DNA of 64,000 bases, from assembly GCA_029448655.1 (NCBI GenBank), contig JACCLO010000001.1, positions 1,488,001-1,552,000 of the forward strand. The letters are read 5' to 3'. The notes under the pieces are model-generated. The model did no database searches, was not told where the DNA came from, and worked only from the letters and a program-made list of their open reading frames with translations. Positions 1 through 10,365 of the stretch are shown in pieces. Origin of the DNA: Wolfiporia cocos. Taxonomy: Eukaryota; Basidiomycota; Agaricomycetes; Polyporales; Phaeolaceae. Position numbers and translations under genes: made by a program. Within the stretch, counting starts at the first letter, position 1, and the number at the start of each line of letters is the position of its first letter.

Positions 1-1522
1 AGGAAGAAGACGAAGAAGAGGCTATCGCCGCGCCAAACACGGAGATCCTGAATCTCGACCTCCAGCAGCGGCCCGTGCGCGGAGGGCGCCGCGGCCTGCG
101 CGCACTACAGATTAGCCACTTGCTGCAGATGGTGCTGCAGGACGCGCAGACTCGGCTCTTCTTCAAGGCGCAGGCAGTCATACAGTCGGATATTCGGTAC
201 TACGTGCCAAAGGCTGAGGATCTGGCGTATCCCGACAAGCTGATATGTGAGTGCAGCTGGCTCGGAAATGAGTGGAGGGTTTGGAAATAATTATACACGC
301 ATCTGCAGCTGCGCGGAAGCCGGTCTCGGGGCTGGAGATGAAGGAGAAGGAGAGCGTTAGTCAGCTGTTCCAGCTCAAGTCGCTCGACAAGCAGGATACC
401 TGGTATCCTACGTTGCAGAAGACACTCTGGGTGCTCTCGCAACTGCATGACTTTGTGAATGTACGTGCCTCTTCAAGCCGTATCTTTCCGCGTTCCTCAT
501 GAGATGCCTTTGCTTTCAAACAGCCTGCAATCTTTGACGATATCGCGCGTGAGGCGCTGAACTTGTGTCGTCAGTCGCTGATGAACGCAGCCGAGACGCT
601 GAAGTCGAAGAATCCGCCGACGTCGACGCTGGACGGACAACTCTTCCTCGTGCGCCACCTTCTCATTTTGAAGGAGATGACGCAGAACCTGGACTTGAAA
701 ACGGAAAACCCTGAGCGGAAGATCGACCTGTCGGGAGTCACAGGTGCGCGCCCTCCATTCGCGGCTGGAAAGTTCATCCTTTGATCGTTTGGTACAGAAA
801 CCCTGGCATCGATGCTTGGCAGGACGACATCCCTAATGCCATTACCAAATGCGCTGTGGACGACGCTCGGGATGCCACGCGATGAGAATATGGTGGACGT
901 CCGACTTGTAGGTCCATCCATGTTTCCACTTCCCAGCTGAGTCGAGGGCTGCTCTTGTGTCATCCAGGGAATAGACCACGAACTCAAGCGCGCATGTGAA
1001 GAGCTCATCACGTCCTGCGCGGAACCAGTCTGCGCCCCACTCCGCGCATGGAACGAGCGCGTCCGTGCCTACCGAGCCGCGGCACCCACTCCCTCCAAAT
1101 CGCTAAGCGATGCGTCCGCCCCTTCCTTGAATCGTACGCTTTCTTCCTCGAGCACGACCGCGGCATCAGCTGCGCCAGGTGCTGAGCTCAAGCAGCCGAT
1201 CACGAGCCAGCCGTGGGCCACAACCGATGCGGTCTCTGCTCTGTCTACTGCGTTCCATGGTTCATGTGCGACGGAGCTACGTGCGGCGATTGGACGGTTG
1301 CGGCTGTATCTTGAGGACGAACGCACCGTGAACGTGCTGGTAGGGCTCGTGCAGGAAGAGATCAGGGACGCGTGGTCCGAGTGGCGTGCTGTCGTTAAAG
1401 AGGTATATGGGAGTGGTGGTGGGGAGGTGAATGTGGACACGGAGGATGACATCAAGGCGATGCTGCAAGGCGCTTGCGACGAGAACAACGGACCAAACAC
1501 GGCGGGTACTTCGACTTCATGA
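1..1522 (+). CDS. COG3: COG complex subunit 3 (Sec34-like), 5' truncated by window edge
   Basis: This is the C-terminal part of subunit 3 of the conserved oligomeric Golgi complex, which tethers retrograde vesicles at the Golgi. The exons I assign are <1-246, 309-460, 524-743, 798-907 and 968-1522; all junctions are GT-AG and keep frame, and the frame is open from base 3. The stretch reading DAQTRLFFKAQAVIQSDIRY followed by VPKAEDLAYPDKL is, as far as I recall, the signature of Sec34/COG3. After it come an alpha-helical region with WYPTLQKTLWVLSQL, a segment with LFLVRHLLILKEM, and a tail ending in TSTS with a TGA stop. A serine/alanine-rich loop near 1120-1190 looks disordered. The upstream acidic run (residues EEDEEE at base 3) suggests a linker just before the conserved region. 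The start and roughly half the protein lie outside the window. Confidence 0.93.
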
Positions 1523-2798
1523 GCGCTCGTACGCCGTTAAAGCCCCAATACATGTTTGTTTTGAGGCTACGCATCACTGAAATAATGAAAGTCTGTACTT
1601 TGTAAACGCAACTCGACTAACCGTAACCCAGGATCCAGCCCTTCGGTTTGAGTAATTCGTCAAAGTCTCCCTCGACAGCTACCCAAACTTTGTGCTATGA
1701 GTTGGTTCAGTGCGTCATGTGCCATTTGCAAGATTCCGTGACAAGCGAAGTATCTGGCGACCTTTCTGTACATCGTTACTGTTCCACATCCTGCACTGAT
1801 GGTCTGCGTTCGCGAGTAGCTTCTTGTCTGTTCAGAAAGAGCATGGAACAAATTGATGAGTAGTTACGTTGCCGTTGTTGACATAAATCCTCTAGCTGAG
1901 TCAATCGCCAGTGTGCGTAATAATCGATGGCAACGATTGGAAGCCCATTCTTGGCGGTTCATGATTCCAAGGATGTGGCGGCGGAATAGACCGACACGGT
2001 AGCGTCTAGAAGTCGGGGAGACGGATATGTCTAATATTCATCCGCGGAGGCTGACCTATCTGTAGGCAGAAAGCAGAGATGTCTCCGCTATTCTACCCAA
2101 GGGGCAATATTGGAAGGTACTGGATGTGCGTGTCCTGCCTTCCAGTAGACATACGAAAGTATGGCTGACAGGGCTGTAGCATGGACGACGCCATAGATCC
2201 GTCACATCGCGTGGCTGCAGGTGGAGTGATTCGGTACCCCCGAATCAGCCCCCAATGCTGATGCTGTCCTCTAAAATCTTGTCAGATCAGCCGGTGATGC
2301 GAGACATTTACGCACGTTTATATCGACGGTAGCCGACAAGCCTTTTGTATGTGTATTGACCGCCAGGTACTTGCTACAGCAGGTTCTAAGCAGACTGCCC
2401 GTGAAGGCACTAGAAGATTTTACAGACTGATCTTGCAATGTGAAAGTAGATTATATAAATATAATAACTTCCTACTAGTAAGGCTAGATCGGAGGAGAAC
2501 GAAGGGGTGGCGTGAGCTTGAGAAAAAAGTTCTGCAGTTTTACAAAATGCTACTACCGGTCAAGGCTCGATAAAAGCAGAACATTTCCTTTGAGATACAG
2601 TAACAAAGCCTCACACTGGCTATGAGGTATATAAAATTCGGTCTCCCGTATACCTGCAGGCTCAAGATGTCGTAGCGATGCTGACGTTCTCGGCATCTGA
2701 TCCCGCCTCTAGGTCTCACTCATGGCCCAGAAAATAATGTGTTTGTTCTACCGCCTGATAATAAGATCACGTCGGGATAATTTGACATGCAAGGGTAC
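1523..2798. other. Intergenic, no gene seen
   Basis: The ORFs here are short, lack recognisable domains and do not join through convincing splice sites. I see no repeats of note. Confidence 0.5.
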
Positions 2799-4330
2799 TC
2801 ACAAGCTCCTCGTTGCAGCCAATATCTTCTGAGGTCCGTTACCATCATCGAACAGCAAGCTATCGGGAATACTATGGTCAAGAGGGGCTCCCATGTTTCC
2901 AATCAACCTGCTTGTAAATTCCATGCTTCCTCTGGATCCCATACTTCCGGCCGCAAATGACGGGTCATTCGACCCGGTGCTATTCCCTTCATTATCATAC
3001 TGGCGCAAATTGAACATGAATCTCGAGATCAGAATCGACGAGATTCTGTTGAAATTCAGAAGTGCGCAAATTGCACAGTCTGCCAAGATACTTACGCTGA
3101 TGTCAAAACTGTAATGTAGTCATAGATCTGGAGGGCCATCAGGTCAAGTGTTCCATTGATAGGATCAAGATAGTCACAGCTCCAAACGTAGAATAGGAGA
3201 CTCCTGTTATGGCCATCTGTGCAATATTCAATATCAAGAGAACTCTATATGCACGCAATAATTCAATGGCACTGCTTAGTGAATGTGGAAGCGTACAAGA
3301 AGTATCCGGTACCTGTAATAGTCATGTAAACGGAGGCTCGGTGAATCGTGCTCGATCGTCTCACCGTCCCTGACAATCATGAGCATCAGAGGCGTCTTGA
3401 TTTGATTACTTGGCGCATATTTTGCCCAAGGGCGTACATACGTCCATGTTGCAACAATCACAACCAAATCTGAAACTATGGCGCAAGTACGCGTTGTGAT
3501 GACCACTGTGCAAAATGAGATCAGAACCATTGGTCTTCCTTAAGCCTTTGCTTACTGGCGTACATCTGTAAAACACGATCAGCTCAGCTTCATATCCGTG
3601 AATATGCTGCTTACCTGGCGAAGGCGCTATCAGAGAAAGGGCTGGTTTGCCAACATTGTGGTACGCCGAGCAAATATACCACATAGGAATGAGATTCTGA
3701 GATGAACAGATACTGAGGATTAAGTGATTTGGATAGTTAGCGTACAGAGACATGAGATAGAGGGACAGACCATATTGGTTGCGGCGGGAACAAGGCCCAT
3801 CAATAATGCCAACAATGCCCAAAACCACTTTCGTCCCGCAATCGCGTAGACGCGGAGTGTCGAAAATCCTGTGAGTAAGATATCATACACAAAATCATCT
3901 CGGTACACATTGCAAGGCCCACCTGCTGCAATTACTATCGACAAGACGTAAGTAACAGCGGATACTACAGCTTGGGCTTCGCAACTAGTGGATTTGTATG
4001 TCTGATCAAAATATGTAATCAAGATGAAGAAGTGAAACACGCAACATCTGCCGAGATCGTTAGAGTCCTCCTCGCTGTTGCATTCAACGGCTTACCTGAT
4101 CGGAAGTTCAAGTGAATACATTGAACACATTGGACATAGCGGTTAACAAGAGTACATATCGATTGAAGAGAAGGAGAATAGTAGGTCCTGTCATACGATA
4201 TCGCCTGACACAAGCACGTTCTCAAGCAACTTCTCAGGGGAAGTGTAATCGCGTGGAAGCGACTTCCTGATCTGAGGCTACTCAAGGCAGTAAAGGCCAA
4301 GACGAGTCTGGGGTGCTCCCTGCTCGTCTG
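2799..4330 (-). pseudogene. Decayed DUF6533-type multi-span membrane protein gene
   Basis: Read on the minus strand, conserved pieces follow one another in the order expected for the basidiomycete DUF6533 membrane-protein family. They are MTGPTILLLFNRY near 4194-4156, YFDQTYKSTSC near 4010, an intron at 3922-3869 joining IVIAAG to FSTLRVYAIAGRKWFW, TRTCAIVSDLVVIVATW near 3490-3440, IKTPLMLMIVRDG near 3400-3364, LLILNIAQMAIT near 3240, then ISSILISRFMFNLRQYD near 3030 and a tail with NMGAPLDHS ending at TGA 2801-2799. Some junctions are good GT-AG introns, for example the one ending just before 3031. The frame is broken: there is a TGA at 4110-4108 in the helix-1 frame, a shift is needed between that helix and the next exon, and another between LLILNIAQ and the following exon. 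The 5' end with the usual YDY motif cannot be read. Close relative: the gene at 10366-12069. Confidence 0.62.
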
Positions 4331-5106
4331 GCTGGTATATATGCTCGTAGCCTGTTTGTACATGTTTGGCTACTATACAGTATTACGTAAGCTGATAGAC
4401 CGTTTAGAGTATGGTAAACCCTATCGTAGGTGTAGAGCCACATCAAGGGTGTCCGGGGTCTGTGTAGGCACGTGTGGGGTGTTCGGGGTCCTTGCACGTG
4501 ACGCATAGGCGGGCGCTTAGATAAGATAAGGGTTGTCTCTAGTCGCAAGCTAGTTGGAGAAAATCGGCTTGTGACATCGCCAAATAGCAAGGACCTCGAG
4601 GTCGAAAGTGATGATGTGCTCGTAAACTACTAGCACTGTGCGCGGTTTTTGTTAGGCAACGAAATGTATGACTGAACGTGAGTTACCAGCAGTAGCAGTG
4701 TTACAGTAGTTTGCGGTATAACTGACGCGCGAAATGTCATCCAGGATATCGTCAACGAGCAGCACGGCCCACTGAGAGTGTACGTACGTCCGCGTCAGAT
4801 TTTCAATTGCCTCTGCAGAAAGAAGACTCAAACACATGGACATCTCGTCGGCACAGAGCGTCTTAGACTATCGGAGAGATCGCAAAAACATGTGACGCGG
4901 GTGGAAGCTCATATATGCCGTCCGGTCCTGTATTTTGTTAGCTACCAGAGGGAGTTGTTCATCAGCAAAGTGCGAGATCGTAGATCTACTCATACCTACG
5001 TAGATGTTTACCTAGCAGGTCCTGTAAATGTAAGCGGACCGGTATAGCCATATATAACCCCCTTATGGTAGCAAGTCCGTGCAATACCAAGCGCCCAAGG
5101 GACGCG
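4331..5106. other. Intergenic, no gene seen
   Basis: There are only short unrelated ORFs on both strands. No domain or repeat is apparent. Confidence 0.45.
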
Positions 5107-5226
5107 TTCTTGCAAGGACGCGGCGCCCAGGCCCATGCTATTGCAAGGACCTCACCTGGGGTCCTCGCTATTACGAGGACCTTATCTGAGGCTCTTGCTA
5201 TTGCGAGGACCGCACAATAACGGTTC
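5107..5226. repeat. Four imperfect 30-base tandem units
   Basis: Units begin at about 5107, 5137, 5167 and 5197 and share the core GCTATTGCRAGGACC. The spacing is exactly 30 bases across the last three units. A 69-codon frame through it is an artefact of the repeat period being a multiple of three. Confidence 0.75.
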
Positions 5227-5447
5227 CCTGTGTCACGAGCACGTCACCACCATGTGCCGTAGTAGCTTAGGTACTGAGACCCACAGATGCCAACAGAGTT
5301 GGCATTGTGCCCTTTTGGCGCAATTGTTATTGCATTACGGCTGAAGCGTTATTGGGTCTCACGACAGCGCGTGATACCCTGGGCAATTGGCAGGGCAGGG
5401 GCACCGTTCTAGTGCACCGGTTCCAGGAATGCAGCTCTTAGAGTATC

Positions 5448-5487
5448 ATATTGATACACACAGTGCAATATTGATACACACAGTGCA
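5448..5487. repeat. Perfect 20-base direct tandem duplication
   Basis: The 20-mer starting ATATTGATACACAC is present at 5448-5467 and repeated without change at 5468-5487. Confidence 0.85.
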
Positions 5488-5566
5488 GTGCTGATAAAAG
5501 TTCGATTTTATCCGTAGTACACATGCGCACAATCCTGTCAGTAGAGCCCGCTTCTGTTGTGCTCGT

Positions 5567-5720
5567 TAGTCCCGCAATGAATATGTCCATTCATCCTCTT
5601 TAGCCCTGCAATTAATATATCTGTCCTCTTTGATTCTGCAATTGATATATCTGCCATCTTTTATCCTGCCATTAAATTCCCGGTCCTCGCTGACCATTCT
5701 AATATTCACCGTCGGTGTCT
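5567..5720. repeat. 30-base imperfect tandem array, copy 1
   Basis: Units start at 5601, 5631, 5661 and 5691, with a longer 34-base unit before them at 5567. The consensus is close to TCCTGCAATTAATATATCT followed by a GTCCTCTT-type end. A diverged array of the same 30-base family lies at 9959-10112. The hAT-like element at 5731 sits just past the last unit. Confidence 0.7.
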
Positions 5721-5730
5721 TTCTTGCATG

Positions 5731-6366
5731 TAGTGATGTGCCGGCCCGGCCCGGCCTGAAAGCCCCCGGCTTTGGCCCGGCTTTGGACGGCCTTGGCTTT
5801 GCAAAACCTGAAGCCGGGCCCCCACTGACGGCCCAGGGCTTGGCCCGGCCCGGCCTGGGGCTTGCCCGGGGCCTGGCACTGTGGGGATTATTATCACTGT
5901 AGCCTCATAAGTTTATGATATACTTTTCCCAACTATTCCCTGACAAAACAGAGCTTTGATATCTTCAATAATTAGTGAACTATAGTGCGAAATCAACCTT
6001 TCATCGGCACGGCGTTCTGTGGCACGCGTACCAAATGGGGTATCGTATAGGCGCCCACAGGTGTGCGACAGGCTTCAACACCGAGGATCCAACCCATGGG
6101 ACTATCCCATAGCTTAAATTGAATAATATGGAGGTATAATATTGGAATCCAGCATACTACTATCATATATGGTGCTATATTATAATTACTAGACATTTTA
6201 TCCATCAGAGCTTTCAGGCCGGGGGCCCACGGCTTGGCCCGGCTCGGCCTGAGACACAAGCCGGGCCCTGGGCCGTCTCAAGCCGTGGTGGCCCGGCTTG
6301 GCCCGGCCTAAGTAGGGCTTGGCCCGGCCCGGCTCATGGCCCAAAGCCGGGCCTGGCACATCACTA
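5731..6366. mobile_element. hAT-like MITE (non-autonomous), 636 bases, 8-base TSD
   Basis: The element begins TAGTGATGTGCC and ends with the inverted complement GGCACATCACTA. It is flanked by a perfect 8-base direct repeat CTTGCATG at 5723-5730 and 6367-6374. An 8-base target duplication with short inverted ends is typical of hAT transposons. Both subterminal regions (about 5740-5880 and 6210-6360) are dense in GGCCCGGC-type motifs in both orientations and could fold or bind transposase. The middle, about 5890-6210, is AT-rich and has no coding frame, so the element must rely on a transposase encoded elsewhere. The target duplication is undamaged, which suggests a fairly recent insertion. Confidence 0.85.
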
Positions 6367-6374
6367 CTTGCATG

Positions 6375-6952
6375 TGCCGTACAATACCCCGCGCATAATA
6401 TCTGCTCATATATCTACTGAACGTTGACGGACTATACATGAGACCTCGCGTTTTGCCGATGTTGTAGGCTCCTCATACGATCCGCTGTGTTCCCCGTTGT
6501 GGAGGGGTAGCGCGTTTCTATACTCAAATCCGTATAAGTCACGGGATCACCATTCAAACACGCAAATGCGAAGTAGGATCCGCGACGTTTCGGACCGACG
6601 TTCCCGCGCTCGAGGGCGGCGAGATGCACACGTAAATAGGGCGCGGTCTTGACATCGTTGACGGAATCCGAGCCATCGCGCGTTTCGTACGCCAATCCTG
6701 ACGGTATGTCGGACGTGTCTGTGCCGATGACGCGGCCCCCATCCGTTTTTCTCCACTACTTCACATGGACTAGCCACAGGACAGTTATGGTAGTCATTTT
6801 TCCTTATCGAGTTACATGATCACTCGCTTCTTTCGATCGCGTATCACTACTTTTTCTTCTGTCGTATTAAGGTCGGCTCTCGAAACTGCGTCGTTTGTAA
6901 CATATAATGGCAGTCGCGCAAAGCGTGCAATCCATCTCTCTCCTCGCATTTT
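6375..6952. other. Intergenic; first part related to 10090-10190
   Basis: Bases about 6390-6460 (core ATATCTGCTCATATA, then a GACGGACTA-like and CATGAGA-like run and CGCGTTTT) match, with divergence, bases about 10090-10180. Both copies of the 30-base array therefore carry the same downstream sequence. I see no gene here. Confidence 0.5.
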
Positions 6953-6955
6953 CTG

Positions 6956-8589
6956 CACTGCGTGAAGCCGCTGATTATCTGACACTCAGAATTCGATCAG
7001 AATCTGCAAATTCTGAGCAAATCACGACAAGATTCTGACCAAGTTCCCAAGGTCCCAGAATATAGTCAGAATAGCTTCATTTCGGCGAGGTTTCTGGTGG
7101 GTTTCTAATGAGATTCCAACCAAATTATGAGACCCTAGAATCTAGGTCGCCAGTTTATACTAGCCGCAGACAAGTCCCAGAAGGATGCATTATGTAATAG
7201 TCTGAAGACATATTATGTAATACAAAGATCATCTTTGGATCCTGGGCAGACAGGAATCACATATATTCAGATATCATTGCGGATATGCAGGGATGCTTCA
7301 TTACACTGAAGCGATCTTCGATGAAAGCAGGAACGAAGCAATCAGATCCTCGCAAGCTGATATACCTCCGGTACCCTATGGACTGAACGTGCCTTCCCGT
7401 GCATCCGATACATTCGCCATCCGGAACCTGTATGTATATAATGACATTAGTGAGTGCCGACGCAACAATGAATGCCCAGCGCACTACTGAGATCTCCCTA
7501 AACGCACTACTTGAATGATCAGACTTGCTATCTGCATTTTTTTGGGTGCTCGAACTTGGGCTGACCTGACATGCTTGCCTACCATGGCTCAACCCCTTTT
7601 ATTTGTGCGCAAAGTGGCTATATGCACCAAACTCATTTTGAATATGCAAGTCAACCGGAACAACAATGACCATGATAGCTTACTTGGTATCAATGCTGCA
7701 CCAACCGACATTGTGCCTGTTGGAAGTGCGTGGGTGTCAGGTGCAGCCCATGGTGCGATTATCAAGGTCGGGAAAGTGAACGCGGGTACAGCAGGAACTG
7801 AGGTGTATGACGTGCATCTGGGGTCGATAGGAGCGCGTGAGCATACAAGTGAGCAGGAATAGATGTACTACTTACCAGCATACAAGTACTTTGCTCGATG
7901 GACCGTAAGGCACGACTGTGGTAAGGCGCGACCAAAATTATCTACAGCGCCAGGACCATCGTCTGCCGTTGATGGAATTACATGAATAATTGCTCTCAAT
8001 GTAATGAAAAATGCTCACCGCTGACTCTTGTACGCTGCCTCGTCAGTGAGAACTTGACGCCGTGGCACGACAGCCTTTGACTGTGAGGGATCATGACTAT
8101 TGATGAGATACACATGTCAGGGTGCAACAAACTCGCGTACCCTCCTATACAGCATATACATGTCGCATTCTGCAGAACTGCTGCATCCACTGGCAGAGAA
8201 GAGAGATTTGGAGGAGAAGGAGGTGATCGAAGGATGCAGACCGAAGACAAGTTGAAGTCGGAGTTGGTTCGTGATGTCAGTAGCCAATGCAGTGCGCCAA
8301 AGTCAAATGATAGCAATATAAGTAGCTCCTTAAGTATATCACGGTGATTTCGTACACGTCAACCCGGAATATCGTGTATTTACATAATCCGATAACCTAT
8401 TAATGGCTCAGTCTCTTGACAGCTGGCCAGACCAATCCGAGAATCTGTCGGAAATATGTCAGAAATGTGCAGATTCTGAATGGGTTCTGATGATGATGTG
8501 ATCTGTCTAGAATCCCTTCAGAATCTTTTCAGAATCTGCAAGTTCTGACCAAATTCTAGGCGTCAGAAAACCGGCGGCTTCACGCAGTG
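6956..8589. mobile_element. CACTA-like DNA transposon, non-autonomous, 1634 bases
   Basis: The left end CACTGCGTGAAGCCGC is repeated as its reverse complement at the right end (GCGGCTTCACGCAGTG, ending at 8589). The inverted repeat extends, with about four mismatches, over some 28 bases to TCTGAC. The element is flanked by CTG at 6953-6955 and 8590-8592. CACT termini, a 3-base target duplication and subterminal repeats are the hallmarks of CACTA/EnSpm elements, and TCAGAATC and its complement recur many times in 6985-7080 and 8430-8560. I find no transposase. On the minus strand between about 8100 and 7800, pieces with GAVDNFGRALPQSC and TVHRAKYLYA are bounded by plausible GT-AG sites and could be a captured or decayed gene fragment. 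I do not recognise it. Confidence 0.7.
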
Positions 8590-8592
8590 CTG

Positions 8593-9958
8593 TGTGACGC
8601 TGTCCTCTGAGTCTTAGCGAGGCGACGCCGAGCTCAACCGCAGCCGATCAAGTCTTCGCGACGAAGTGAGTCTTATAGTTTTTAGTTGTTTTCGTTTCGT
8701 CGTATCCCCTCATCGTTAGCAAACGCGATCGTGCGTTAGTATTCGTCATAGCGCGCGCGATAGCCTGCGGCCAATCGTCTTTTTTTGTGTGGGGTTTGTT
8801 CGCATTCCCACCTATCCTTTCGCGCTACGTATCGGCGACCTGTCATTCGCTGCGTCTCCGCACAGCCCTTCCACACCGTGCGAGTGGGGATCAGCGTCCG
8901 TGCTAAATACAATACGTATACGAAAATACTAAGTATCTATATGGTCTATACGGTTTATTGTACATGCAACATTCCTTCTCACATCCACCGCTTCGTACAC
9001 ATGGTCTGTGTACATGGCCTGTGTAATTGTCTCTGCCTTGAGAGGGACTCACGTCCACAATGCAGATGGTGCAGCCGGCCATTGTCAATGTTGAAATCCC
9101 TCAGCGGACTCCAGGTACTAGGAAGCAGTAGGCTCAGATGGGTACAGACTGGCGACGAGCCACTTTGCTCGCGCCTCGCTTATTCACACTATAATACCGG
9201 TAGGACTCGCTACCCGCTAGCTTGCCCATTCCGTTGCCATCCGCCCGTCGCCTCTACGCCATCCCGCGCCATGGCAACGCCGCGGTCCGCCAAAACCCAC
9301 ATTGCAACAGTCGGTTGCGGAAGTCCTCCCCAAACAGAATGTCAAATCGACGATTAAACATTTCCCAGACATTCCCTTCATTGACATTTTCAGGATGTTA
9401 TACAGTGTGTCCTACTGGATACCCTCAGGAAACCTGTTTGGGATATACTTGGATTTCTATGCACATGCGGTATTGATTGATGTTCTGCTCCCGCATTTCG
9501 AATAATAGAAGGCGAAGATATCCAGTGCGAACAGTCGCTAAACTCCCCTCTGTAGACTCCAAGCGGAAGTGGCAGCTACACTCGGTATCATTTGTTTCGT
9601 CTGATATTATGGATCGCCTGCACCTGAGCGTGGATGTGAGTGCTCAGCCCACCAAATCAAATACAGTTCTTAGACCAGACGGTGCATTTATGTAATGAGC
9701 AGGTAACGTGTACTACAAATGGTCTCGTTTCCATAACGTGCAGATAGCAAAAACTAGTGACGTCGAGCCGTGTTCCGTGTCCGTGTGCCGATATGAAGCA
9801 AGCCGGCGCTCATTTCACAGGTTACACACATCGCCTCTCTCAGACTTCTAGCCGCTGAGGGCCATATTCTATGACGAAGAAGGATCGCCCTGTTGTGACA
9901 TGAGCTTCGAAACCTGCGTCCCTCTAGGACACCAGTTCCAGGACTGGCTGATCCTGCC
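8593..9958. other. Intergenic, no supported gene
   Basis: The longest frame here (8785-9357, +) has a cysteine/histidine-rich, low-information composition with no domain. A short frame at 9302-9505 also matches nothing I know. I do not call either. Confidence 0.4.
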
Positions 9959-10112
9959 AGTAGTAATTCTGTCCTTGTTGATCCTACCATTAATTTTCCC
10001 GTCCTTTTTATGTAATCCTGTCATCAATACCTACATCCTCGTTGATCCTGAAAAGAATATTCCCGTCCTCATTGATCCTGCCATTATCTCGCGCGTAGTA
10101 TCTGCTCATATA
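9959..10112. repeat. 30-base imperfect tandem array, copy 2
   Basis: About four units each begin GATCCTGCC or a variant (9959, 9989, about 10023, 10053, partial at 10083), with a TCCTCRTT end. One unit is 34 bases. The units and the downstream sequence match the array at 5567-5720 and its right flank after the MITE. Confidence 0.65.
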
Positions 10113-10365
10113 CACATATCTGCTGAACTCGTATTTACAATAGTTAACGGACTAGATATGAGAGTTCGCGTTTTTCCCGATTCACAGCAAGTCTCGGCGC
10201 CAGCACCATTGTGAATGCATATAACATCCTGCTAGATGATACCTGCAACTATTCTCGCCACCCCAAAGTCCCTCGCACCCTTCAAGTTGAGTCGGAGCAT
10301 CTCTGCTTCAGCAACTGGTCCAGAAGGAGCTCTGCTGTATCTACTCCCCGCCCCGCGTGCTACAT

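Noticed and set aside
5107..5230. CRISPR-like array of 30-base repeats
   Set aside because: The repeats are tandem without spacers and the genome is eukaryotic.
8785..9357. 190-codon plus-strand frame
   Set aside because: Cys/His-rich but without a regular zinc-finger spacing or any known domain.
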